This document shows, piece by piece, positions 36,138 through 49,403 of a stretch of DNA of 64,000 nucleotides. Origin of the DNA: Chrysoperla carnea (Eukaryota; Arthropoda; Insecta; Neuroptera; Chrysopidae); the NCBI RefSeq assembly GCF_905475395.1, contig NC_058337.1:83446368-83510367 (forward strand), written 5' to 3'. Both the position numbers and the translations under genes were made by a program. How positions within the stretch are numbered: position 1 is the stretch's first letter; every line of letters starts with the position of its first letter. Under the pieces are notes generated by a model. It was not told the DNA's origin. It did not search any database and saw only the letters and a program-made list of their open reading frames with translations.

Positions 36138-36250
36138 CAGTAGAGTCTCACTAATCCGAACATTCCGTAGTTTGACACATCCAGTAATCTGTAATCTGAC
36201 ACAATTCTCGCGCGATTTCTATATCACTCTATACTCATTCAAAAATGCAA
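36138..36250 (+). mobile_element. Pogo/Tigger-like transposon terminus
   Basis: TA followed by CAGTAGAGTCTCACTAATCC, then GAACATTCCGTAG. The CAGTAGAGTCTC..TAATCCGAAC form is characteristic of pogo/Tigger terminal repeats. A related fragment (ATCCAGTAATCCGAATC) lies near 42022. The opposite end was not identified. Confidence 0.5.
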
Positions 36251-36314
36251 TACACAACTATCCGGTATCGCCGGTTTTCAGTAGTGTACGATTAGTTGTA
36301 TGATTTTCAATTTT

Positions 36315-36690
36315 TAACGTCCCAGTATAGGAAGTTATTTTAATGGGTTCGATTTTCGAAATCCAAATTTTCAACATTTCTTGACGTTTCATGGTCAGGA
36401 CAAGGCATTAACACCAATTTTGAGAAGAAGTATGTGTGTGTGTGTGTGTGTACATACGTTCGTGGTCATTTTTTCTGATCAATATCGTACGAACAAAAAA
36501 TTATATAGACTTCGTTGAGGTGTCGCATGAAGTGTATTAACGGCAATATGACCCTAAGTCGGTCGGCATCTCGACATTTTTATATTTTTTATTTCTTCAT
36601 AATTCTTTATTATACGGGGAAGTTATTCGTGTGGACCTCAAGAGTCGCACCAGACCCTCCTCACGGCTTGTTTTATATGTATTAGTGCGA
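36315..36690 (-). repeat. Dispersed repeat, inverted copy of 29755-30283
   Basis: It contains the complements of CTTCTCAAAATTAGTGTTAA, the CA array (as GT, 36432-36451) and GAGGTCCACACGAATAAC. Internal parts have diverged from the other copy. Confidence 0.65.
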
Positions 36691-38296
36691 CTAAAGGAAA
36701 ATGTTGTTAATATGAATTCAATACTCTTGCAACATCAACTCAACACCCCATGATGGTACATGATTTTTGAACCATGATATAACACCCCTCCGATTGTACC
36801 TGAAAGGGATCCCTTCAAATTGTAATAGTTACAGTTACTCTAGGGAATAATAAAATGTATGCTTGCCTTTTTTCATGCCTTTTTTATTCGGCAGGTTTCC
36901 TTTTCTACTTAATTACTAAAAACACACTGCAATAAAACTGCAATTTCTCTACCATTCCAATTAAACTGCAATTTCTCTACCATTTAAAGGTTAAATATTA
37001 TTAAAACTATTTTTAATTTAAAAGCAAAAAATTAGAAAGCAAACAACAAAAAATTAGATACTAAAAATTTTCTTGTTTGCAACTAGATATAGCTATATAG
37101 CTATGTAAAAGCTTCAGGGGCATTTAAAATAATTTACGTTTATCTCTAGGTCTGAGGAAAAATATTGTGTGAAAAAATGTTTCGTTTATTTATTCAGATT
37201 TAAAGTTCACGTAAGCAAGGTCACGGCTTGTATATTGTAATTAAATATTTTATTTATATTTCAATTTCATACTTGATGCATTAATTTTTTTTTAAATATA
37301 TATATATATATATACAATTCGAAATATTTTATCAGTTTAAATTATAATTTAATTATGGCAAATGGATAAGATTCCCATATATTAATACAGGTTGGGTTAT
37401 ATTGGCTTTTTGCGAAGGACACACTTAGGCTATAGAGCCCATTGTGATATCATATTTGTGTTTTACCACCATTCCCGCTGATAATTTCATTTATCAGCTC
37501 CTCAATTATTTTCAGAAGCTGAGTGCACCTCCTTCATGTATATATCATGCACTACACCAAGCCATCACAACTATTAATTAAATTAATTGTTGTTGTGTCG
37601 GCGGGAACGAACGAAATTGCTAACGCTTTAGAGAACTTTTTGCACTTGCATTAAATGACAGTAGTCATTTTTTAACAGTTTCAGTATCACGTATTGCATG
37701 TAAATGCACAAAATCCTTACAAGTTTGGATAGCGGAAGTATTGCAATTTTGAGAAAAATCGTTTCAATAAAAAAAAAACCCGACAGATTGAGCGCAAACT
37801 TGAAATTTTACGATTGGCAAAATTTCTGACTCATGTAGCTCCAAAAAAGAGGTGATTTCCATGAAGGGGAAAGAATAGGAGCAGAGAAATTTTAACTACA
37901 AAAAAACTTCTTCTTTTACATGAACTTAATTTATATTCAAATTTTGAACCATTCAACTCAAATTGATGGGGCTGTAGAGAAATTCATAAAAATCATAAAA
38001 ACTATTATATTTCGAGCCACTTCCTTGACACTGATCAATTTCAACAATTGTTGAAGGTGGTTTAAAATATATTAATATTTTTTTTTAATAATATACAGTT
38101 AATTTATTTAAGAGTTACGATACGCTTTAATGATATTAAATAGGCGTAATATCTACGTTAAATGTGAAGAATAACCTTCTGGTTTCTTTACCAGTTATTA
38201 CTAGTAAATTAAAAAAAAATTAATGTTTCATTCATATTAATTTTGGGCATCGTAAGATTAAGATCAATTTGAAATTCTTTCGTTAGATAATTTATA
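36691..38296. other. Non-coding stretch with a small repeat
   Basis: No gene recognised. A relative of the repeat at 17594 lies at 37389-37450 (GGTTGGGTTATATTGGC, GGACACACTTAGGCTATAGA). An AT microsatellite lies at about 37297-37315. Confidence 0.45.
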
Positions 38297-38630
38297 AAAT
38301 TTAAACTTTTATTCTATCTCTAACAGTTAACAAGATGAGTCCTACGGACCCAAGACCAAATTGACCTATTTGCTCATTTACGAACTCAATTTCACTTCTT
38401 ACGTCTTGTACACGCTATATAAATTTCAGCATCTTTTTTCATTTTTGAGTTATCCTGTCGACAGACAAACAGACGGACGGAAGAATATATAACCGAAAAT
38501 GGACTAATTAGGTGATTTTTATGAAGACCTATACCAAAATTTTGTTCGTGGCATCAATATTTTAAGCGTTACAAGCTTGGGACAAAAATTAGTAACTATA
38601 CCTTGATATATTTCATATATACATAGTATA
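38297..38630 (-). repeat. Dispersed repeat family, inverted copy
   Basis: It carries the complement of the family at 34511 and 42277: GATGAGTCCTACGGACCCAA, CTCATTTACGAACTC, a GACA-type microsatellite and ATGGACTAATTAGGTGATTT. Confidence 0.7.
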
Positions 38631-41600
38631 ACAATGTAGACTTGTTACTCTTACAAATTAATGGACAATTTCAACATTTTGAACTTGTTCGTTTACCTTT
38701 CCATTTACTTATTCGTATGAACTTTTGTATTTTATTTTCGCCAATGGAATAATCGGTTAGTCGGACAAATTGTTACGTTTCACGATTTTGACATTAAGTA
38801 ATATAATAGCTTTCACTAAAAAAATTAGACTCAGGCAGAGGTGAACGGGTTTGAATACGCAAAACCCCATTTTATCCGGGGGGCCACAGCAATTGCTACT
38901 CTTGCTACGTGGTTACCACCAATGAGGGCGTCCCAATTTCACAGTGAATTTATATTATGTTCGTATGTGTTAACTACTATAATTTCTACTAAAAGAAAAT
39001 AAATTGGATTCGACAGAGAAACAATAGTGCCTAGATCTTTATCTATATTAACATTATTTCTTATTGTTACAAATTCTTCACTAATAAACACGAATATATA
39101 CGTAATATCCTTGTGTATCTTCCTTCACGGTAATTTAATTTACTTTTTTGCAAAAATATTTCTATAGATATTATTTAACGACCTTGATATTTTGTAATAT
39201 AGTTATAAACTTTATTTCAAACATACAAATATTTTAATTAATTATATTTGTTAAACAATAAATCTTATAGGAAATTCATAAATATATCTTTATTTTTATT
39301 ATTTGTATTTATTTAAGTGTGAATTTGTTCTTAAATAATATATAAAAACTAATTATTGTTAAAATAACTCTACCACCGGTGATAAAGTCAATGTCAAAGT
39401 TTTTTTATAATCAAGGTTCATTTATTTTTTTGTTAAAATATCAGTAAATTAATAAAATTATATTTGTATTATGTATATACCTACCTTTCACTTGAATCAT
39501 ACGAATAGTTAATTAATAGGAATTGTTCATAAATTTTAAAGAATAATCTATTTACTTATGTTTCTATTGAAATTTAAGTAAAATTAGATTATTTATTGAT
39601 AATTTAAGAAATCAAGTACCTATTTAGCTTAAAGCAATGATCAGTTGGGGGGTGGACAAAAAAACCAGACACTTTTTTATAGTTTATTATCTTGAAATAT
39701 CTCAATATGAATCGTCGGTTCGAAATCTATACACTTCAATAATTAAATTAAAAATACATAAATTATAGCGAAAAGAACATGGTTCTCACCGAGTGTCTCA
39801 CGACATATCTCATTCTTTTTTATTACGTCTTTATTTTAAGAAATTTAGGGATAAAGTACTCAACATTTCGGAGTACCTACATATGAGATATATAATATTT
39901 CAAAATTTCAGAGTCAATTTCCTTTTATATTTCCATACGAAGAGCGTTCCTTCATAAGAATCAAAAGTTTGCCTGGCGATCATCTAGTTATTTTAATAAA
40001 TTTTCTTTTTAATAGTTGCCAAATTTCAATTTTATAACAAAGTATAAAAACTTTTTGAGTCGTTTTACGTCAAGACAGAATCGTAAAGAGTAATTGCAGC
40101 TTTCTTTACGCAGATTTAATGCATGCATTCAAACTATTACAAATATTAATGAATGAAGAATTCAGAGAAAATTTTTTTTTATACTTTTTAGTATAATAAA
40201 AGCTTGTATATCAAAAAGTATTTTTTCTTAAATTTCTAATTTAAAATTAAAAAATGTATGAGAAGATGGTGAAAGTAATGGGAAAGAGATATAGAATTAG
40301 GACATACTTACCATAAAAAACGTTCGTCACCGAAGCTAAGCCAACATGTCAAATTTTAACTCCGTAGGTGAAGAAGATGTGGTTTTAATTCAGCTTGCAA
40401 AATTTGGCCCAAAGAAACTAACTAACCAACTCACTTATTAACAAGTCTTAAATTAAAGAAAGCTTGTAAAAAAAGATCTTATGGAAAATTTAAAAGTGAC
40501 ACGATTTAACCAGCTCTCTCCTACATTTTAATAAAAGTTTTTCTAGTAAGTATTCATTTAATGATTACTTACTAGAAATATATTGTTAAAAATAGGTCAA
40601 TAAAATTATTTGCAAAATTTTGTACTACAAAATTTACAATAAATATAACAAATTTAAATAATATATTATATTTTTTATGTGATATAATTAAATAAATTGT
40701 TTTCTTTTTATGTAAAAAAAAAAATAAATCAGACACTTAATAATATAATTTGTTTTTTTACATGTACATACATTTTTATGCTTGATGTTGAGCTCGCGGA
40801 TAAGACTGAAGGTCTTATAGAGGAACCACGCCCACCTTTATAGAGCCGTATCAATTATTTATCATATCCATAATTCGCTCCCATGTCATACCAATAATAA
40901 TGGAAAATTATTGGTATTTTTTTTGTTCAAATTGGTATCTATATTAATTTTTTACAGTTTATTTTTTCACATTACTTTCAAAAATAATTTGTATTATAAA
41001 ATTATAATACTTTGTTATCTTGTGGTATTTGTAATAAGATATTAATTAGCGTCCTTGTTGATTGAAATAAAAATAATGAAAATAAAATATTTTACCCCTT
41101 ACAATTATTAATTATACAATTTATACATATAATCCACAACTTTAGGATGTATTTTTCTATATTTATTATTCACTGACGTTCAAACTTTTCTTTTTCAATA
41201 TTTAATTATTCAAAATAAAATATATATTTTGATGGAAGCGATGGAAAAAAATAAAAAATACAGCACAATAAGAAAATAATATAAGACTAAGAAAATATGC
41301 TGTAAGCAAGTAAAAAAAAAAAAACTAAAAAAGAAAATTTTTTAAACTTACCGCAAGATGTTAAAAAAAAGCACCGTCATGTACATCGAATCAATGAACT
41401 TCTTGTCCCACGCATAGACTTTCTTCTTGGTTACCATAAATCACCATGTTTAGGTTAGCATAGTAAAAGATGCTTTTCTCTAGAGTGAACTTGATTATAC
41501 GTTGAAGAGAGCGCCTCCAAATACAATCGGAGGGTGCGATTCTAGGTGCATTGAAGATTAACATTATAATATTGTTCCATGGATCACATGATTTTATCGA

Positions 41601-41649
41601 GAGTTGTAATATACTCAAAAATTTAATGATGACTGGTCGAATAGTTTTT
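38631..41649. other. Mostly non-coding, AT-rich stretch
   Basis: No supported gene. GC-richer patches occur at 38830-38945 (TATCCGGGGGGCCACAGCAA region) and 40790-40870. The second contains a TAAGAC/GTCTTA hairpin (about 40801-40819). Both look like remnants of something transcribed or transposed, but I cannot identify them. Confidence 0.4.
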
Positions 41650-41960
41650 GAGATACGGGCTAAAATTGATCCAAATATTGCGATATCTCAGAAACTCTGC
41701 ATCCAATCATTAAATTGATCTGATTTTTATACTTTTTGGATCAAAATAACCCCATCCACCGAGCTTCATCAAATTCCAAAAATTTTTTTTTGCGATTTTC
41801 TCGATTTTAACAAAGGGGTACCCTTTAAAAAAATTGCAAAAATCGAGAAATTTTTGTTATCTCCAATTTCGATAAAAGTCAGCATATAAGATAATTTTGA
41901 CCCAAAAAGTACAAAAATTGGGTGCATTTGATGACTGGACGAATAGTTAAGGCTGTACAA
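41650..41960. repeat. Dispersed repeat shared with 32360-32545
   Basis: It has TTTTCTCGATTTTAACAAA, CCAATTTCGATAAAAGTCAG and TAATTTTGACCCAAAAAGTA. Two overlapping sub-copies appear to face each other (TTTTTGGATCAAAATAACCC at 41738 against GACCCAAAAAGTACAAAAAT). Confidence 0.5.
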
Positions 41961-42276
41961 TGATCCGTAAGTCATTCAGGACAAAGCATTTTATATGTAT
42001 AGATGTCAGAAATTCGAACAAATCCAGTAATCCGAATCCCTCTGTTTTTTATTGAGTCCAGAATATCTACTATAATTACATTTGGTCAACTATTTAAAAA
42101 AATCTAGGTACATTTGGTAATAAAAATTTCCAACTTAAAGTTGTCTTTGTCAAAACGTATATAGGACATCCTGATCAAGACTTGGGAAATTTTTCTAGGT
42201 AAATATAATTACATGAAATATAAGTATTGTTAATTAATTTTTAAGCATGTAAATATCCCAACTTTTATTTTATTAT

Positions 42277-42858
42277 ACCATGTATATGAAATATACTAAG
42301 GTATATTAAGTTTAGTCCCAAGTTTGTAACGCTTAAAAATATTGATGCTATGAACAAAATTTTGGTATAGGTGTTCATAAAATCACCTAATTAGTCCATT
42401 TCAGACTGTCTGTCTGTCTGTCGTCTGTCATCTGTCTGTCTGTCATCACGATTACTCAAAAACGAAAAGAGATATCAAGCTGAAAATTTTATAGCGTGCT
42501 GAGGACGTAAAAAGTGAGGTCGAGTTCGTAAATGAGCAACATAGGTCAATAGGGTCTTGGGTCCGTAGGACCCATCTGGTAAACCGTTAGAGATAGAATT
42601 TAAATGTAAAAAATGTTCCTCATAAAAAACTAAACAACTTTTGTTTGAAATATTTTTTTCGTAAACATCACTGTTTACTCGTGAGAGCGCATATTATGCG
42701 CAAATTGTATTATTATATAGGTATTCAGGTATATCAGGTATAGGTACATTATATGTGTATGACAAATATGTATGTGTAATGTGACAGAGTAATCAACACT
42801 GTCTATACATGGTATTTCAACAATTAACTCAGTCAATTGTTTGTTTTCACTTATTTTA
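42277..42858 (+). repeat. Dispersed repeat family, long copy 2
   Basis: It is collinear with 34511-35061 from ATACCATGTATATG to TCAGTCAATTGTTTGTTTTC, with a CTGT microsatellite at about 42407-42445. Two full copies about 7.8 kb apart show the family spans about 550-580 bp. Confidence 0.7.
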
Positions 42859-43624
42859 TATAAGTTTCATTTAGTTATGAAAGATACTCATTTTTTAATT
42901 TCCTGACATTATTGGTCAAACAAAGTCTGTAACACACAGTTGACTAGTTTATTAGAATTTCGTGATCGTAGATAGTTATATTTATATTTATTGTTAATTA
43001 ATTAATTAGTATGAGTCAATTTCATTGTTCTTGGACGAAGAAACATTTTAATTCATGCAAATTAAATAACTGATGGCCAATATACTGTAAATATTATTGC
43101 TTTAATATTGACCGCAACAGTGGCGTGCATTGCATATAGAAATAAAGACGCTGCCTACCTTACATAATTTAGATAAATATGTATAATCTTCTTCTGATAT
43201 CTAATATTATTTATCTACGAGTACTATCAATAAACCAAAAATCTTACCGGGTATCATCTATAATTCTATACGGCTAGCTTACAGATTATGCCAGCTCGTT
43301 CATTCAATTTTAAGTAACTTCATATTGCGTTGCACTAACGCTGCTGAGAATACCTCGGGAAAGACAAAAACTATTCGTGCCTAAATGTTTATATGTGAGC
43401 CATAGCCACAGCCATACGTGTGTGCGTTCGTAAAAATACAAAAAAATGGCACATATACGAACGCATAAATAGATGATAAATAGACACTGACTTTTTGCAA
43501 CACGACAAATTACGACATTTGCAGAAGTAACTTTGTTTCTTATTCATTTAAGGTCCTACACCTACAAGTTTGATTGATCAGTGATCTCCATAATTCATAT
43601 AACGATCAGTGGTCTTCACACATA

Positions 43625-43816
43625 ATGCACTTTTTCGTCTTATTGTTTTTTATACTGAGTCAAGTAGCCAATATTGATTGTTTTGACGCAAAATACACGA
43701 TCAATCTGAAAATACTTAGAAAGCTTCCCTTAAGTATCACACCTTTGGAAAAATCCGTATACTCACACCACAACTTTTTACTGCTATTATTTAATTTACT
43801 GCTATTATATAATTTA
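43625..43816 (+). CDS. Possible secreted-peptide exon, cut by a Helitron end
   Basis: An ATG at 43625 opens MHFFVLLFFILSQVANIDC, a good signal-peptide-like start, followed by about 25 polar residues. The frame then becomes low complexity and runs into the Helitron terminus at 43817. A possible donor (TCC/GTATAC) lies near 43757. No TATA box or partner exon was found. It may be a chance frame or the relic of a small secreted-protein gene. Confidence 0.2.
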
Positions 43817-44253
43817 CTAGCTGGGAACTACCCGCTTTGCTGGGCAACATCCCCCACTCGCACCCCTCCCTCCACATTTCCTTGCGTTGGATAACAGTTT
43901 TGTAATGTACACGTCATGCTCTTTTAATTGATACCCCACTTAGGTATATTTGTAAATATTCGATATTTCCTTCCCACTTTCTCGCTACACCTTTCTACCC
44001 TCCGAAGGTTTAAAAAATTTCTAAATGTAATTTAAAACATTCTGACCAAGTTTTGAACTATTAAAAGCCATAATTGAAAAATATGAATTTTTTATTCATG
44101 AACACCCCCGCAACCCCCCTTGTGGGTGGAATTTCGTAAAATCCGTTCTTAGCTGACCTTTACTTGGCAAAAGGAATATTCCTGCCAAATTTCAAGTCTC
44201 TAGGTCTTATAGTTCCAGAGATATCGTGATGAGTGACTATCTATATCTATAGA
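43817..44253 (-). mobile_element. Non-autonomous Helitron-like element
   Basis: On the - strand it ends at 43817 with GCGGGTAGTTCCCAGCTAG followed by T, the Helitron 3' form. Its other side ends near 44253 with TCTATAGATATAGATAGTCA, then TCTCTGGAACTATAAGACC. It has no coding frame. The 5' boundary is approximate because the preceding base is not A. Confidence 0.55.
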
Positions 44254-47200
44254 AAGTCTCCTATATATTTATAGATAATCTATAGTCTTTAAAATCAGCC
44301 AATCTATGGATATTTGTGATTTCAAATACCTACATCATTATTTACTTCATGACCATTACAATGAACTAAAACCAATATGTAGTAGGTATATCTTAAGAAA
44401 CAATCGATCGATTTCATTTTTTTATCATGGTTAAAGAAGGTACAAGGTAGGGGTTGCCATTTGAAATTTCAACGTTTGGGTGGGTGCAAATGAAGGAATG
44501 AAACCCAAAATTCTCTAGGCACCATTTTTGAAATTCCCTGTCGATATCTAAATCGACGTGCTGTCACTCAAAACAATACTCACATCAGGAAAAAGTTATT
44601 AAGGGTTGATACTTTTGATATAAACACACTGTATAAACAAATTAACTGAATACAGATTTCTCTCCATACCATTATTTTAGTAGAATTTGGGACTAAACAA
44701 ATAATTTTAAACTTCAAATATATATAAGAATCAGGCATACATTTAATAATATTTCATATAATATGTATAATATAATATGTATATATTATAGACATAACAG
44801 TTATATATGCATAAACATTGTACATAAAAATACTGAATATTATAGGGTATATAATATTAATTAAATATGGAAATTAAATTTAATTAATTAATACTTTATA
44901 GATCTAAATATATTATTAAAACTAATTACTATTAATGATGATGTTTGGTTTTATTTTGTTTTTTTTTTTTAGTACAAATTAAAATCGTTTTACTCGCTTA
45001 CAATAGTTCATATTAATTATTGATGTTTAATATTATTGATAGATTAAGTTTTTTTTTACTTATGTCGATCATTTTATAGGTATTAAATTATTAAATATAT
45101 TATCTAAAATAATTATTATCCTACTTTATAAAATTACAATTCAAACAAAAAGCTGATTTGTTTTTATTTTTTTAGATATTAATGTAATGCATTCATGTAT
45201 ATTTAGTCTAATTTGTACATTCACGAGCTAATTTTATTCATTTTTTTCACAAAAATTTTTATGTTAATTACAACTTTTGTTTAGATAAGTAGGTCTATAT
45301 TTAATTAAAAAACTACTACAATGTCATTGCAATTTTTTTTTAAATTGATAATGTTTAAGTTAGTCGAAAATACATCGTCTGAACAAGCCTATATGAAAAC
45401 AAGAATATTTTAGCGCCACTGTGGAATCTGTGATCAAATGATCAAAAATTAAACGTTTTTTAATGTTCTAGTTATTTATCCATTATTCCTTACATCAGTG
45501 GTAATATTTCAATAGTTTTTTATATTTGCGTACTGGGCGAAATCGCTTACCAGCAGCATACTTTTGCTATGGGTAAGTATAGTATAGGTTTTTATAACTT
45601 TAGATTAGAATAAAAAAATGCTACATAAATTTAGTTAAATTATTTAAGAGCCTCTACTAAGAAGATATGACATGCAATAATTCCCATATGCAGTAGTCAT
45701 TATTATGCGTGTTCAATCCCGTCCCATTAAGAGTGTCTCCAATTTCCGCACTCTCTTACATCCATCTCACCCTACTCACAGAATCAACTATCATGGTTGT
45801 TGTTTGACTGTCTATCTAGGCTGCTCGATATTGGCGAATTGCCGAAGGAAATGGAGCTATTGCTTTTGTATTGATACAATATTTTGAATTTTTTTTTTAA
45901 ATAAAAAATATTTTTGTATTTTTTTATCAGTTTTAAGCAAAAAAGTACTCTTGTGATTTTTTTCTAAACGCTTAGTTTTCGAAATAAAAATTCTTGAAAA
46001 ATAAAAATACGATATTAGATTTTTTTAAATATGTTATTTTTTCAATCTCTAAGGGAATTCGCTTAGCTAACGCAGCTCCTGCGCTAAGAATTTTTTTTAC
46101 TGAGTAGTGGACAAAGAATCTAGCACTAATGGCGTATTGTTTACAATTTAAAATAAACTTGTTTCCATACATACCATCCTCATTTCAAGTTACAATATTT
46201 TCTGTCAATAAATAATTAAATCAGTCTCTTCTAAATTCTCGTTTAGATATAAATTATAACAAAAAAATTAATTACTGGATTGTGTGTGACTCTAGAGCAA
46301 AAATTTGAACACTCCACAAAAAAGGATGCATTGAGTTTGCAGTCAATATCTGTCCCTATTGCTCTTCTAATGACATCGAAATTGAAAGTCATATATTTGT
46401 GACGAATATTAATTATTAATTTCTTATAACTATAACACCCTCGGCACAATACAGTAATTAAAGTCTTTGAGCTATGATAATCATATACATTCAATGGGCC
46501 TTTGTCGTAAAATTATTTTATTTCTTCAAAATATGTTCATTATCGAGCCAAAAATAAAAGTGAAATCAATTTTTGGATGACATCTTGTCATCTATTCTCG
46601 CTTACTTTCACATTTTATCACATTTTAAAGAAAGATACATTGAAATCGATATCAGGACAAAAGCCAACATACGGATTTTATGAAAGAGACCAATTTTTAA
46701 TTCACCAAATATTATAACATATCACCAATTACTCTAGTAGTTTTTATTTTATGAACAATTATTAACTCGATTGGCATTTTACAAAGATACTTTTAAACCG
46801 AATATTAATTACTATTGACACATATTATTCATAATTTTTGTTAAATACATGAACATTTCTTCTTTATTTTTTTTTAAATTTATTATCTCGTTCTAATATA
46901 TAACCACTTTTTCTGTATTTTTTTTATTTGTTTTTTTTTTTTTTTTTGTTTTTAGAACCGTTTTGGAGTTTCAATTTAGGAACATATTTCAACATTGAAA
47001 TTGTACTTATTAAATATTGCGGAACGTTAATATTTTTTTAAAAATCCTACAAAATAATCCTGAGTTTCCTAGATATTCATCTTGCTTATTTAATAAACAC
47101 AAACAACAACATTTTATTACAACCAAAGAGGAGGATAGGTTTTTTTTTTCATAGAGGAATTTTCTGGAAGATAAATTCACTTCAGTCTAAAAACTACTAG

Positions 47201-49370
47201 AATTATTTCAGTAAAATTTTACTATAATTTGTATACATATTGTTGGTAGAATTGTTTAATCGGTTACGGACTTTTATATTCCAAATAGTATATAAATAAA
47301 AATACTTAAAAATCTGAACCTGTAAAATTTAGAGTCCATTAGGAGAAATTTAAAATGTAGATACTTATCATTTTCTAGAGTGATTGAAATAATTTGAATA
47401 TTTTATCAAAATTGATATAAGAATTAAAAAGTGTTCCTGATTTTTAGTGCACAAAAGTTAATTCGAACTCTTTCTAAGGCACCATTATAAAAATTTATCT
47501 GACTTTCAAAATTCTACTTTGTCACTTTCAAACAAAAAAATGAATGAAATACCTTGTTCCGTTTAGACTGAAGAGTTTTATTTCCGTTTCTAAAAACATC
47601 TATTTTTTGTAAATATGATAATTTATTATGCAAAAAGGAAGATGATTATTTCAATATTATTTTAAAAACTATTGACATATTACATAAAGCTACAAAATAT
47701 TGAATATCATTTTACGACATGACATAGATAATATATTAGTATACTTGTGCGAAATAAATATAACTTTGTTACGTAATAAAGCAATATTTTAATAAAATTA
47801 ATTAATAAACAAATTAATACCTTTTTAAGAAATATTATTTACTCAAATTAAAATGATTGTATTCTTTTTTTACGCTAATAACTTAAATTATATCATAAAA
47901 GTTGAGGTTATGATCAAATAATGGCGGAAAAAATTATACTACCTCACTCATATATGTAATACTCCGCCTCACTCAAAATTAAGAATTATCTAATTGTAAG
48001 TTTTAGAACCAAGGACTTTAGATAATAAAGCAATATGAATGCAGGAATTAAAATATTTACAAAGGCAGTGGTGCTAATTTCAGAGTTAAATATAATCTAT
48101 TTAATTATAATGGAAGTAAGTAAATTAGTAAATCTAAGGGGTTTTATATTTCACCAACATTATAGTTGCATGATTAATTTCAAATCATTGGCGAAATAGA
48201 AGATATTTCAATATACACTGCCAGCTTGCAACGTCACGGTATTTTGTTGTAAAGGCAAACAAATAAGCCTACTAGTTTATCCACAGTATATTTTGTTATC
48301 CTTGCTTTAAGCTAACAATAACACTACAGGTTGTCAATCATATTGTAATTCATTTAGAGCAGCCTTTATTTAGAGAGGCCGCATTTTATTCAGCCAGCAA
48401 TTGACAAGTTTTTGTGAATCACACACAAGAAAATTGAAAATCATTACACACGATAGGCAGTAAAATGAACTGTTTAAACATTGTAAATGATCCTTTAATT
48501 CCTTGTATTGGTATTTAGTTATATTGCAGCCCTACGACTTAAGCTGCGGTTGCTTCTATATTGCTGTGCTAAAAGTTTTAGAATATGCCTTCGCCTTTTC
48601 ACAGACTGAACACATTTTAGTGTTTTCTTCGAACATATTTTGTGTCTAGAATTCTCATTTTGTCCCAATCAAGACGTACTTAAACATGGGCGTTTCTGTG
48701 ATCTTTATATAATTTCGGTCGCTGTTATTCGTAGTGTATAATGAAACATGTTCAAAATAATTAGTTAAACAATGATTTATTAGTACTACTAATATCGATT
48801 TGTTAACGAAATAAAATTTAAATAAAACGAAAATAATTCAACAAAAAATAAAATTACTAAATAACATGAACATCATACAAAATAACAAAAAGAAAAAATA
48901 TTGACTAATAAATAGTATTTACAGAAATTGATTAATTTGTTAAATATAATGATTGCAATAAGAATTCTGATTGATTGATTTCTTTTTTTTAATAAAAAAT
49001 TAACTAAATTTTTATAGAAAATTTGTTTTGAATTTATTTATATAATTTTGATTGCACGTTTCTTATTTTATTAATTACATTTTTTAAACATTGATATTAA
49101 CTTTTCTTTCACTTGCGATATTAGGCCTTTTCACATAACCTAAAATCCCATCTCGCATACATTAAAATTACTCCAACAAACATTCCAATCTCTCGCTTTT
49201 TTAAATATTCCACTACGTACATTTAAATTTCTTAAATTTCTATGCCTTACATTATTTTGAAACTTTCGGTGCCATATTTTGTTTTGAATTTCAATGCCAA
49301 TTAATTTCATAGCCAATCAATAGAAAACAAACGAAAACAAAGAACAAATACAAAAAATTTAAATTAATGA
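44254..49370. other. Gene-poor, AT-rich stretch
   Basis: No supported gene. A GC-richer block at 45680-45860 (CGTCCCATTAAGAGTGTCTC, TCTTACATCCATCTCACCC) resembles a dispersed repeat; its reverse complement reads as GAGTGCGGAAATTGGAGACA. The open frame at 46243-46494 shows no known motif. Confidence 0.4.
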
Positions 49371-49376
49371 TTTATT
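49371..49376 (-). terminator. Polyadenylation signal of the zinc-finger gene
   Basis: AATAAA on the - strand, 28 bases after the stop codon. Confidence 0.65.
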
Positions 49377-49403
49377 AAACTTAATTTAAGTTTGTTAAAA
49401 AAT

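Noticed and set aside
46243-46494. 83-aa frame with several cysteines
   Set aside because: No signal peptide, domain or splice partner could be supported.
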